DNA of 27,249 nt, from assembly GCA_035295665.1 (NCBI GenBank), contig DATGIQ010000514.1:1-27249 (forward strand), written 5' to 3'. Within the stretch, counting starts at the first letter, position 1, and every line of letters begins with the position of its first letter. The notes beneath the pieces are model-generated. The model was not told the origin of the DNA, did no database searches, and was given only the letters and a program-made list of their open reading frames with translations. Shown here one piece after another: positions 1-8,351 of this stretch. The translations under genes and the position numbers were made by a program. The DNA is from DATGIQ01 sp035295665 (GTDB taxonomy: Bacteria > Planctomycetota > Planctomycetia > Gemmatales > Gemmataceae).

Positions 1-21
1 GGGCCGGTTTTGACTTGGGCA

Positions 22-1035
22 CTATTTGAGGCTCAGCAAGTAGTTCACGAGCAGATCTACCTGCTGTTCGTTTAACCCGAATGCCGGCATCAGACAGCCC
101 TCCTTGATTTGCTGGGGATCGCTTACCCATCGGCGCAGCTCGGCGCGGGTATTGGCGACCATGCCGGAGGCGAGTGTCTGCCGGCTCATCAGATGCGTCA
201 GATCGGGACCATAGGTTCCCTTGGCCGGGGTGCCGTTTACGCGGTGGCAATTGATGCACGACTGCGCAAAGAAGACTTCTCGACCTGCGCGCACGGCGGC
301 ATCTTCCACCGTCGGTTTCTTCTGATTGTCCAGCCAATGCTGGAAATCATCGGAGGATTCGACGTTTACCCGTAAGAGCATGTGGGCGTGTTGCGTACCG
401 CAATACTCGGCACACTGGCCCACGTAGAGACCCGGCTGGCTGGCCTGGAACCACATCTGATTGGTACGGCCAGGAATCAGGTCCGTTTTCCCGGCCAGGC
501 GCGGCACCCAAAAGCTATGGCAAACATCGGCCGACTTCAACGTCAGGTAGACGGGTCGCGGTATCCCCTCCTCGCTGGCCGGTACATGCAGCTCGTTGGC
601 CGTGATCACGCCCACATCTTGCCCATCGTACTTGTCGTAGATGTACTCCCACCACCATTGCCGTCCAATGACAGTGACATAGAGCGGCTTCGAGCCCGGT
701 GGGGGCTGGTCGGGGTTGACACGCACTTCGAACTCGGTGCGGGTCAGGATCAGGGCCAGCAGAAAGACAATCAACAGCGGGGCGGCTGTCCAGGCGATTT
801 CAATGGGCAAGCTGCCGTAGACCTGCGGCGGCTCGATCGAATCCGCCGTTTGGCCGCGGAAACGAAAAATGCTATACACGAGAACCACTTCGACGAGCAG
901 GAAGATCGCTCCCGTGACCGCGAGTACCAGGATAAAGAGGGCCCGGATCGACTCGGTAGGAGGAGAAGCGGGGTCGAAGATCGACACGTTCTGATTTGGA
1001 CCCGTTGCGCTGGCGAGCAGGAAAAATCCATGCAT
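22..1035 (-). CDS. coxB: Cytochrome c oxidase subunit II with fused C-terminal cytochrome c (caa3 type)
   Basis: This 337-residue protein is subunit II of a haem-copper oxidase. It takes electrons from cytochrome c and passes them through the binuclear CuA centre to subunit I in the cytoplasmic membrane. Two membrane segments lie at about residues 31-55 and 76-97. The cupredoxin domain has all the CuA ligands: H173 in CHSFW, then C208, E210, C212, H216 and M219 in the CAEYCGTQHAHM motif. A C-terminal class I cytochrome c domain carries CINCH (C260, C263, H264) and a probable axial Met at 316 in LMPAF. This fusion defines the caa3-type arrangement. A GGGGAGG Shine-Dalgarno sequence sits about 6-7 bases before the ATG. 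Subunits I and III, if present, must lie beyond the left edge. No cleaved signal peptide is obvious. Confidence 0.97.
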   Translation of the reverse strand: MHGFFLLASATGPNQNVSIFDPASPPTESIRALFILVLAVTGAIFLLVEVVLVYSIFRFRGQTADSIEPPQVYGSLPIEIAWTAAPLLIVFLLALILTRTEFEVRVNPDQPPPGSKPLYVTVIGRQWWWEYIYDKYDGQDVGVITANELHVPASEEGIPRPVYLTLKSADVCHSFWVPRLAGKTDLIPGRTNQMWFQASQPGLYVGQCAEYCGTQHAHMLLRVNVESSDDFQHWLDNQKKPTVEDAAVRAGREVFFAQSCINCHRVNGTPAKGTYGPDLTHLMSRQTLASGMVANTRAELRRWVSDPQQIKEGCLMPAFGLNEQQVDLLVNYLLSLK

Positions 1036-1434
1036 GGCGATCCCTCCCCGGTAACGGTCCGCTTACCGCTGGCACATCATGGTCGGAGTCAGCCGGCAGA
1101 GGAAGAGTTCTCCCCGAGCTATGATAGTGGCGACACACGATGCTGGCTCTCCATAAATGGGGCCGGTGGACACTGGCCCAGCGCGTATTCCATTTCGTGT
1201 CGCGGCGGTTCAGAGGACTGACGCCAAACGGACCATAACCATCCGACCCAATTCTTCCTGGAAGCGAAGATTTCGCCGCCATCGAGAAGAATCTACCCGC
1301 ACCCTACGGGGCTTTGACGGAAATTAATCTATACTTGGACAACCGAACGTCGCTTCGACTGCGCATCCAGCGCGTGACTCGGTGAGCCGGTTGCGAGCGG
1401 CGATTGCTTTTCATCAAGTGAAGGGTGTCTGAGG
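1036..1434. other. Gene-free divergent intergenic region
   Basis: This 399-base region separates the leftward oxidase gene from the rightward binding-protein gene, so it should hold both promoters. No reading frame in it has family-like content. A TATACT hexamer at 1330-1335 could be a -10 box for the rightward operon, but there is no good -35 box at 16-18 bases. A TTGACG at 1314-1319 is only 10 bases away. An imperfect 8-2-8 inverted repeat at 1161-1178 (GGCCGGTG, then CACTGGCC, one G-T mismatch) lies about 125 bases upstream of the oxidase start and could be an operator. No confident sigma-54 or sigma-28 site was found. Confidence 0.45.
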
Positions 1435-2685
1435 ATGACCGGAAATCCACGATCCCCATGGGTTCCTGGCGGAGGTCTTTGTTTGTTGCTCTTCCTGGCC
1501 GCTCCAGCAGGGCTGCCGGCCGAGGAAGAGATTGTCATTGGCATGTCCGCCGCCTTCCAGGGTCCCTCCCGAGGGCTGGGAATTGAGCTGTATCGCGGCG
1601 CCATGGCCTACTTCGAGAAAGTCAATCAGTCGGGCGGCATCGCAGGCCGTCGCATCGTCATCAAAGCCTATGACGATGGCTACGATCCGGCTCCCGCGAT
1701 TGCCAACACGGTACGCTTGATTGAAAAGGACCGGCCGTTCCTCCTCTTCGGATACGTCGGCACTCCGACCGTGACGCGCGTCCTGCCGCTCTTGAAACGG
1801 TACAGCGATCGTTCCCCTTATCTGTTCTTTCCGTTTACGGGCGCGGAGCCGCAACGGCAGGTGCCGTACGATGAGTTCGTCTTCAACCTGCGCGCCTCCT
1901 ATCGAGAGGAAACCCGAGGCTTGGTCGACCACTTCGTCGCGATCGGCCGGAAACGGATTGCCATCTTCTACCAGATCGACGCCTATGGCAGAAGTGGGTG
2001 GGACGGTGTCCGCCGCGCCCTGGCCACGCACGGTCTGCCTCTTGTTGCCGAGGCCACCTATCGGCGCGGGACTCCTTTTGACCACAGCCTCCGCGAGCAA
2101 GTCGACGTGCTCCGCCAGGCCAATCCGGATGCCGTCATTGCGGTGGGAGCATACGCGGCCTGCGCCGCCTTCATCCGCGATGCGCGCGATGCCGGTTGGG
2201 AAGTGCCCATCGCCAATGTCTCCTTCGTCGGCAGCGAAAACTTGCTCAAGCTGCTCCTCGACTGCTGTGCGGCCCGTGGAAAGGATTACACGAAGGACTT
2301 GATCAATTCCCAGGTGGTACCCAGCTATCATAACACCCGCTTGCCGGCCGTCCGCGAATACCGCGAATTGATGGATCATTATCATCCCCTCCCCCCCGCT
2401 GATGTGTCCGATCGAATCTACCAGCCGATCCGATATGGCTTTGTCAGCTTCGAAGGCTTCCTGAATGCCAAGCTGCTCGTCGAGATTCTGAACCGGATGG
2501 GTCCTCAGCTCGACAAACAACGAATCAAGGAAGTGGTTGAGTCGATCCATGACCTGGACCTGGGCATCGATTGCCCGGTCTCCTTCGGACCCCACAAGCA
2601 TCAAGGGCTGAACGCGATTTATTACACCGTCGTCGAAGACGGCCGCTTCGTTCGCCTCATGGATTGGAATAGGTGGAGACAGTGA
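1435..2685 (+). CDS. Periplasmic ABC-type (LivK/PBP1 family) substrate-binding protein, probable sensor partner of the adjacent kinase
   Basis: This 416-residue protein has a Sec-type signal peptide (hydrophobic core about residues 13-25, cleavage probably near LPA at 27-29). It continues with the type I periplasmic binding fold typical of branched-chain amino acid, amide or urea receptors: EEIVIGMSAAFQGPS at the start of the mature chain, ELYRGAMAYFEKVNQSGGIAG, and a central KRIAIFYQIDAYGRSG. There is no lipobox, so it should be soluble in the periplasm. A GAGG lies directly before the ATG and an AAGGG about 12 bases upstream, so the ribosome site is modest. Its stop codon overlaps the preferred GTG of the next gene, a hybrid histidine kinase, and no permease or ATPase gene follows. 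That arrangement suggests a sensory role like TorT or LuxP. The ligand cannot be read from the sequence, and an ordinary transport role with distant partners remains possible. Confidence 0.9.
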   Translation: MTGNPRSPWVPGGGLCLLLFLAAPAGLPAEEEIVIGMSAAFQGPSRGLGIELYRGAMAYFEKVNQSGGIAGRRIVIKAYDDGYDPAPAIANTVRLIEKDRPFLLFGYVGTPTVTRVLPLLKRYSDRSPYLFFPFTGAEPQRQVPYDEFVFNLRASYREETRGLVDHFVAIGRKRIAIFYQIDAYGRSGWDGVRRALATHGLPLVAEATYRRGTPFDHSLREQVDVLRQANPDAVIAVGAYAACAAFIRDARDAGWEVPIANVSFVGSENLLKLLLDCCAARGKDYTKDLINSQVVPSYHNTRLPAVREYRELMDHYHPLPPADVSDRIYQPIRYGFVSFEGFLNAKLLVEILNRMGPQLDKQRIKEVVESIHDLDLGIDCPVSFGPHKHQGLNAIYYTVVEDGRFVRLMDWNRWRQ

Positions 2686-5600
2686 AAACGTTGCGTCTGA
2701 GTCACAAGGCCCTCGCTATTGTGATCTGCCTGTTTAGCATTACAGCGTTGTCCATGGTTGGATTCTCGGCCTGGGTGCTCCACTCCAATCTGACCAAGGA
2801 GTACCAGACCAAGGGAACGGCGATTGCGAACAGCATCGCCGGCTCCAGCGTCGAGATTTTGCTTTACCGAGACGCTTCCACGATCCAGGCCATGATCGAT
2901 CAGTACCTGGACATCGAAGGGGTCTCCTATGTCTTTGTGGTCGATGCCCAGGGAGAAATCATCTCGCATACGTTCGCGCCCCGGATTCCCGAAATCATTC
3001 ACCGCTGGAAAGGAAACCGGTCGGAAGCAACGATCCATTCGTTGCACATCCCCGAGATGGGGGACTTCATCGATGTCGTTGCCCCCATCCTGGAAGGACA
3101 GGTTGGTGATGTCCACGTAGGGATGAACGCGGGGCTTATCTGGGCCATGACCTGGTCCGCGATCCTTCGCCAGACGGGACTCATGAGCCTCATTTTCATG
3201 CTCAGTCTCTTGGCTGCGTATCTCTTGGTTGGCCGGATTTCTCAGCCGCTGAAGCATCTCACCGAATATGCCAGGAAATTGGCGGTGACCGATTCGTGGA
3301 CCGAGATCGATATCCTTTCGGCAGACCGCAGAGGACTGGGCACCACGGGAGATGAGGTCGGGCAACTCGCCCTGGCTTTCCGCCACATGGTCCAGGAAGT
3401 TTCTTCCCGCGAGCAGCGCTTGAAGCGAGCCGAGGAAACCATCCGTCGCAGCGAAGAACACTTTCGTTCTCTGATCGAAAACGTGACCGATGTGATCATC
3501 AAGCTCACGAACGATCGGACGATCGGCTATTGCAGTCCTTCGTTCACCCGGGTGCTCGGGTTCCCTGCCAACGAATGGATGGGTCGGACGCTTGACGACC
3601 TGGTTCATGAACAAGACCGTGCGCGCGCAGCCCAATCGGTCGAGGCAGCCTTTCAGAATGAGGGGACACCCGCTTCCGGCGAATTTCGCTTGCAACACCA
3701 GGATGGCTCCTGGCGGATTCTGGAAGCGCGCCTGAGCCGCTTGCATACAACGCCGGCCGATAGTGGATTGGTCGTCACCCTCCGCGATATCACCGAAAAG
3801 AAACGCGTCGCCGAACTCCGCCAGGCCAAGGAAGCGGCGGAAGCGGCCAACCGAGCTAAGAGCGAGTTTCTGGCGAACATGAGCCACGAAATCCGCACAC
3901 CCATGAACGGCATCCTCGGCATGACCGAGCTGGCGCTGGACACCGACCTCTCGACGGAACAACGCGAATACCTGCAAACGGTGAAGATCTCGGCTGACGC
4001 TCTCCTGGGCGTCATCAATGACATTCTGGACTTCTCCAAGATTGAAGCCGGCAAACTCGATCTCGACATCCAGAGCTTCGATCTGCGCGACAGCCTCGCC
4101 GATGTACTGCGCACGCTGAGCATCCGCGCCCATCAGAAAGGGTTGGAGCTGACCTACCGCATTTCCCCCGACGTTCCCGATGGACTGCTGGGCGATCCCT
4201 TGCGGCTGCGGCAAATTATTCTCAATCTGGTCGGCAATGCTCTCAAGTTTACCGACAAGGGCGAAGTCGTGGTGCATGTCGAACCGGTCGCCCTGACAGC
4301 GCACGCGGTGACGCTGCATTTTGCGGTCAGCGATACCGGGATCGGGATCGCGCAGGAGAAGCAACAGATCATCTTCGAAGCTTTCACTCAGGCGGATAGC
4401 TCCACCACACGGCGGTATGGCGGTACCGGCTTGGGTCTGGCCATCTCCTCCCAGCTGGTAGCCCTGATGGACGGGCAAATCTCCCTGGATAGCAGGGTCG
4501 GCAAAGGGAGCACCTTCCATTTCACGGCCCGCTTCGGTCTGCACGAAAAACCTGCCCAAGCCCGGATCCAGCCGATCGATCTGGAAAATCTGCCGGTGCT
4601 CGTGGTCGATGACAATGCCACCAACCGCCGCATCCTCGAAGAAGTCCTGGCGCACTGGCGCATGCGGCCCATAGCCGTGGAAAGCGGCCACGCAGCCATA
4701 GCCGCAATGGAGCGTGCCTCGGCCGCAGGAGCATCCTTCCCGCTCGTGCTTTTGGATGCCATGATGCCGGAGATGGACGGTTTTACCGTGGCCGAGCAGA
4801 TCAAACACAATCCCGCCTTGGCGAAGGCCACGATTCTGATGTTGTCCTCGGCAGACCGCGCGGAAGACAGTGCTCGCTGCCGGGAGTTGGGAGTGGCCCT
4901 GTATTTGCGGAAACCCATCAAACAGTCCGAGCTGCTCGATGCACTCTTGATCGCCCTGGGTCAGGTCGCCAATCCGCAGGAACGGACCGAGGTCCCTGCG
5001 GATGCTGCCACGCCACCGAGCGTCCCTCTGCGGATTTTGCTGGCGGAAGACAATGAGATCAACCAGGTCCTGGCGGTCCAGCTGTTGCAGAAGCGCGGCC
5101 ACACGGTCGTGGTCACGAACAATGGCCGGGAGGCGTTGGAAGCAATCGAGAGCCAACCGTTCGACGTTGTCTTGATGGATGTACAGATGCCGGAAATGGA
5201 TGGGCTCGCCGCCACCGCGGCCGTGCGTCAACGGGAAAAGACGACGGGCCAACATCTTCCGATTGTGGCCTTGACGGCCCATGCGATGAAGGGGGACCGC
5301 GAGCGTTGTCTGGAGGCGGGAATGGACGCCTACGTATCCAAGCCGCTGCGGGCCCAGGATTTGTGTGCGGTGCTCGACCGCTTGGTCGTGCGTCCGGCGG
5401 CGACGGGGGATCCGGTCGACGCAGTGTTCAATCTGCAAACGACCCTGGACCGCGTCGAGGGCGACCAGACGTTGTTGCAGCAGCTGATCGAATTATTCAC
5501 GAACCAATCGGTCAAAACGCTGAGCGAGATAGAGGCGGCTATTGAACGGCGCGATAGTTCCGCGCTGGAACGGGCCGCCCATAAGTTGAAAGGGTCGGTA

Positions 5601-5759
5601 GGGAGCTTCGGAGCCGACAAAGCCTTTGCGGCCGCGCTGCGATTGGAACGCTTGGGGCGAAACTCAGATTTTACCGATTGCCAGGCCGCGTATGTGGATT
5701 TGCGACGTGAGATGAGCCGGTTGGAGGAAGCACTGGCCGGCGTAGAGAGTGTGGCATGA
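2682..5759 (+). CDS. Membrane hybrid histidine kinase (HAMP-PAS-HisKA-HATPase-REC-REC-Hpt)
   Basis: This is a tripartite phosphorelay kinase of the BarA/TorS class, about 1025 residues. The frame opens at a GTG at 2673, but AGGTGG at 2671-2676 is correctly spaced for the GTG at 2682, which overlaps the previous stop (GTGA). Numbering here is from 2673. Membrane segments at about 13-36 and 165-187 flank a periplasmic domain of about 125 residues. HAMP (188-245) and PAS (about 262-375) follow, then HisKA with H405 in MSHEIRTPMN. The HATPase has N518 and N522, DTGIGI at 554 and GGTGLGL at 583. REC1 has D646, D647, D695 and K747; REC2 has D793, D836 and K890. The C-terminal Hpt has H970. All phosphorelay residues are intact. 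The likely input is the binding protein encoded just upstream, and the likely targets are the REC proteins downstream. Confidence 0.96.
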   Translation: MKTLRLSHKALAIVICLFSITALSMVGFSAWVLHSNLTKEYQTKGTAIANSIAGSSVEILLYRDASTIQAMIDQYLDIEGVSYVFVVDAQGEIISHTFAPRIPEIIHRWKGNRSEATIHSLHIPEMGDFIDVVAPILEGQVGDVHVGMNAGLIWAMTWSAILRQTGLMSLIFMLSLLAAYLLVGRISQPLKHLTEYARKLAVTDSWTEIDILSADRRGLGTTGDEVGQLALAFRHMVQEVSSREQRLKRAEETIRRSEEHFRSLIENVTDVIIKLTNDRTIGYCSPSFTRVLGFPANEWMGRTLDDLVHEQDRARAAQSVEAAFQNEGTPASGEFRLQHQDGSWRILEARLSRLHTTPADSGLVVTLRDITEKKRVAELRQAKEAAEAANRAKSEFLANMSHEIRTPMNGILGMTELALDTDLSTEQREYLQTVKISADALLGVINDILDFSKIEAGKLDLDIQSFDLRDSLADVLRTLSIRAHQKGLELTYRISPDVPDGLLGDPLRLRQIILNLVGNALKFTDKGEVVVHVEPVALTAHAVTLHFAVSDTGIGIAQEKQQIIFEAFTQADSSTTRRYGGTGLGLAISSQLVALMDGQISLDSRVGKGSTFHFTARFGLHEKPAQARIQPIDLENLPVLVVDDNATNRRILEEVLAHWRMRPIAVESGHAAIAAMERASAAGASFPLVLLDAMMPEMDGFTVAEQIKHNPALAKATILMLSSADRAEDSARCRELGVALYLRKPIKQSELLDALLIALGQVANPQERTEVPADAATPPSVPLRILLAEDNEINQVLAVQLLQKRGHTVVVTNNGREALEAIESQPFDVVLMDVQMPEMDGLAATAAVRQREKTTGQHLPIVALTAHAMKGDRERCLEAGMDAYVSKPLRAQDLCAVLDRLVVRPAATGDPVDAVFNLQTTLDRVEGDQTLLQQLIELFTNQSVKTLSEIEAAIERRDSSALERAAHKLKGSVGSFGADKAFAAALRLERLGRNSDFTDCQAAYVDLRREMSRLEEALAGVESVA

Positions 5760-6376
5760 AGATTCTGATCGCAGACGATGATGACGTTTCCCGCCTTGCG
5801 CTGGGGGCCGCATTGGCCAAACGCGGCCACGAGGTCGTGGCCGCCGTGAACGGCACCGAGGCCTGGCAGGCCTTTCAGGGTGCGGATGTTCCGAGGTTGG
5901 CCATTCTCGATTGGCTGATGCCGGAAATCGATGGGCTGGAAGTGTGCCGCCGCCTCCGCTCCTTGCCGGACTTGAAAACGGTGTATCTGATCCTGCTCAC
6001 CTCTCGTGGAAGCAAGGAATATGTCGTAGAAGGGTTGCGCGCCGGCGCGAACGATTATGTGACGAAGCCGTTCTATCCCGAAGAACTGGCCGCACGTGTC
6101 AATGTGGGTGTGCAGGTTGTGGAATTGCAACTGGAGTTGGCGCGGCGCGTCGAAGAACTCGAAGCCGCTCTGCAACAGGTGAAACAGCTTCAGGGGCTTC
6201 TCCCTATCTGTGCCTACTGTAAACGAATTCGGGATGATCAAAATTACTGGCATGAGGTTGAGGGCTACATCGGTACGCATGCCGACGTGCGCTTCAGCCA
6301 CGGCATTTGTCCGGCGTGCTGGACCAGTGTCGTGAAACCGGAGTTCGAGAACATCGGGCTGCGGGTCGAGCAATGA
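5756..6376 (+). CDS. Response regulator with receiver, coiled-coil linker and Cys4 zinc-ribbon-like tail
   Basis: This 206-residue protein begins with a complete receiver domain (acidic pocket D7-D9, phospho-acceptor D52 in LAILDW, K104 in TKPF). A predicted coiled coil follows at about 121-146. The C-terminal module has two CxxC pairs, C152/C155 in LPICAYCKRIRDD and C185/C188 in SHGICPAC, with W165 and H182 between them. This module recurs at the ends of many bacterial PAS, GAF and REC signalling proteins; its function is not established to my knowledge, and zinc binding is an inference from the Cys4 pattern. There is no DNA-binding or enzymatic output domain. The ATG overlaps the kinase stop codon (ATGA), so the two are probably translationally coupled, and this protein is a likely acceptor of the Hpt phosphate. 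Confidence 0.93.
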   Translation: MKILIADDDDVSRLALGAALAKRGHEVVAAVNGTEAWQAFQGADVPRLAILDWLMPEIDGLEVCRRLRSLPDLKTVYLILLTSRGSKEYVVEGLRAGANDYVTKPFYPEELAARVNVGVQVVELQLELARRVEELEAALQQVKQLQGLLPICAYCKRIRDDQNYWHEVEGYIGTHADVRFSHGICPACWTSVVKPEFENIGLRVEQ

Positions 6377-6470
6377 GTGCCGGAATCTTCCAACCAGAAA
6401 CGTCGATTCATTCCCCCGTTCACAGGACCGCGCGGTTGAGCGGACCACCGTGAACCATCCAGGATACATC

Positions 6471-8330
6471 ATGGCTTACAACCCGCTTGCGGATTGCTTT
6501 TCGCTGAACCAGCCCCGGAGTGGCGTGCCTCACGACAGTGGGGAAGACGCAGGAACCGCCGGCATCGAAGACCCGGCTCGTTTGGCCTCTCTGGCGAGTG
6601 ATCCGCCCGCGCAAATGGCCGCGGAGCCGGAAGCATCCGCAGAGCAGCCGGCCCCCCGCCTCAAGATTCTGATCGCCGATGACGAGCTCCCTTTGCGCCT
6701 TCTTTTGGAACGCCTGCTCACGAAATGGGGCCACGAGGTGGTCGGCGTCGACAATGGCCTGGCTGCCTGGCAATGTTTGCAAGGTGCCGAGGCGCCCCGG
6801 CTGGCCATTCTCGACTGGGAGATGCCGGGCCTGATCGGGCCGGAAGTCTGTCGGAAGGTTCGCGCCCAGGCCATCACGCCGCCGCCGTACCTCCTCTTGC
6901 TCACGGGGCGCGAGGGCATGGAGAACATCGTCACCGGGCTCCAGGCTGGAGCGAATGATTACCTTCCCAAACCCTTCAACCCGGCCGAGCTGCGCGTTCG
7001 CCTGGATGTCGGCATCAGCATGTTGGAGCTGCAAAAACTCGAGCTTGCCTCCCGTGAGCTGGAACGGCGAGTCCAGGAGCGCACGGCCGAGCTGGCCCGA
7101 GCCCATGCGGACAATGAGCGCTTGTTGACCTCCATCTCATCCATCCTGATCGGCATCGATCCGGGCGGCCGGATTAGTAAGTGGAATCGGATGGCCGAGC
7201 GTGCCTTTGCCGTGCCGGCCGCGCAGGTTCTCGGTCAACACTGGGACGAAGTGGGTATCCCCGGGGGGGACCGCGGTCTGACGGAATTGGTGTTGGATTG
7301 CGGTCGCATGATGAGCGAGAAGAGGATCGAGAATGTGCCGTATACCCGACCCAATGGGGAACGCGGCTATCTCAACCTGACGATCACGCCCATTCCGCGC
7401 GAGGGCAAGAGCACGCCGTCGGATGTCCTAGTGCTGGGGGAAGATCGTACCGAGCAACGGGCGCTGGAGGCACAGCTGGTACAGGCCCAGAAGCTCGAGT
7501 CGATTGGCCACCTGGCTGCAGGGATTGCCCACGAAATCAATACGCCGATCCAGTACGTCGGCGACAACGTCCGCTTTGTATTCGATGCCTTCCAGGATCT
7601 TCAGGAAGTCCTCCAGTCCCATGCACGTCTGCTGGCGACAGCACGCCAGGGCCCCATTCCCACGGAGGTTCTGGAAACCATGGAAGCGCTCTGGCAACGC
7701 GCCGATGTCGATTACCTGGTCGCGGAGATCCCACAGGCTGTCGAACAATCGCTGGAAGGCGTGGCCTCGGTGGCCCGCATCGTGCGGGCCATGAAGGAGT
7801 TCTCCCATCCCGGCAGTGAGGAAAAGACGGCCATCGATCTGAACCGGGCCATCGAGAACACCCTGACCGTGGCCCGCAATGAATACAAATACGTGGCCAA
7901 CCTCGCCATCGATCTCGATGTGAATTTGCCGCATGTGCCCTGTTTGCCCGGAGAGCTGAACCAGGTCATCTTGAACTTGGTGGTCAATGCCGCCCACGCG
8001 ATTGGAGAACGTCTGGAGAACGAGAAAGAGGGCAAAGGTCTTATCACGGTCAGTACGCACCACCGTGGCCCGGAGGTCGAGGTGCGGATCACCGACACAG
8101 GCTGCGGCATCCCCGAAGCGATCCGACCGAAGATCTTCGATCCCTTCTTCACGACCAAGCCCGTCGGGATCGGGACAGGACAGGGACTGGCCATTGCCCA
8201 CGCCGTCATTGTCCAGAAACATGGCGGCACCATTTCATTCGAAACGGAAGTCGGCAAGGGAACGACGTTTATCCTTCGGCTGCCCCTCGGGAGCGCCAGG
8301 ACGCAACGGTCCGTAGTTCGCAGTTCGTAG
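6471..8330 (+). CDS. Soluble REC-PAS hybrid histidine kinase
   Basis: The reading frame begins at a GTG at 6450. I prefer the ATG at 6471, which has AGGA at 6461-6464 six bases upstream, giving 619 residues. Numbering here is from 6450. A low-complexity, Ala/Pro/Glu-rich N-terminus (about 1-68) precedes a receiver (D122 in LAILDW, K174). A coiled coil at about 190-225 leads to a PAS domain (about 221-335). The kinase core has H361 in AHEINTPIQYVGDN, N509 and N513, DTGCGIP at 549 and a GTGQGLA loop at 575. A stretch of about 90 residues between the H-box and the ATPase domain is longer than usual. No membrane segment is seen, so it is cytoplasmic. The receiver closely resembles that of the preceding gene, suggesting local duplication. 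Being a kinase with an N-terminal REC, it can be placed downstream of the membrane kinase. Confidence 0.94.
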   Translation: MAYNPLADCFSLNQPRSGVPHDSGEDAGTAGIEDPARLASLASDPPAQMAAEPEASAEQPAPRLKILIADDELPLRLLLERLLTKWGHEVVGVDNGLAAWQCLQGAEAPRLAILDWEMPGLIGPEVCRKVRAQAITPPPYLLLLTGREGMENIVTGLQAGANDYLPKPFNPAELRVRLDVGISMLELQKLELASRELERRVQERTAELARAHADNERLLTSISSILIGIDPGGRISKWNRMAERAFAVPAAQVLGQHWDEVGIPGGDRGLTELVLDCGRMMSEKRIENVPYTRPNGERGYLNLTITPIPREGKSTPSDVLVLGEDRTEQRALEAQLVQAQKLESIGHLAAGIAHEINTPIQYVGDNVRFVFDAFQDLQEVLQSHARLLATARQGPIPTEVLETMEALWQRADVDYLVAEIPQAVEQSLEGVASVARIVRAMKEFSHPGSEEKTAIDLNRAIENTLTVARNEYKYVANLAIDLDVNLPHVPCLPGELNQVILNLVVNAAHAIGERLENEKEGKGLITVSTHHRGPEVEVRITDTGCGIPEAIRPKIFDPFFTTKPVGIGTGQGLAIAHAVIVQKHGGTISFETEVGKGTTFILRLPLGSARTQRSVVRSS

Positions 8331-8351
8331 CTAATGGATAGGAGCGGCGGC

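Noticed and set aside
382..1221. Plus-strand open frame opposite the oxidase subunit and into the intergenic region
   Set aside because: It has no family features and mostly overlaps a gene with complete CuA and haem motifs. The minus-strand frame at 872-1282 was dropped for the same reason.
2622..5438. Very long minus-strand open frame (938 codons) opposite the hybrid kinase
   Set aside because: It lies opposite a protein with every kinase, receiver and Hpt motif intact. Its translation is rich in Arg, Gln, His and Gly with no family features, as expected for an antisense shadow in GC-rich DNA.
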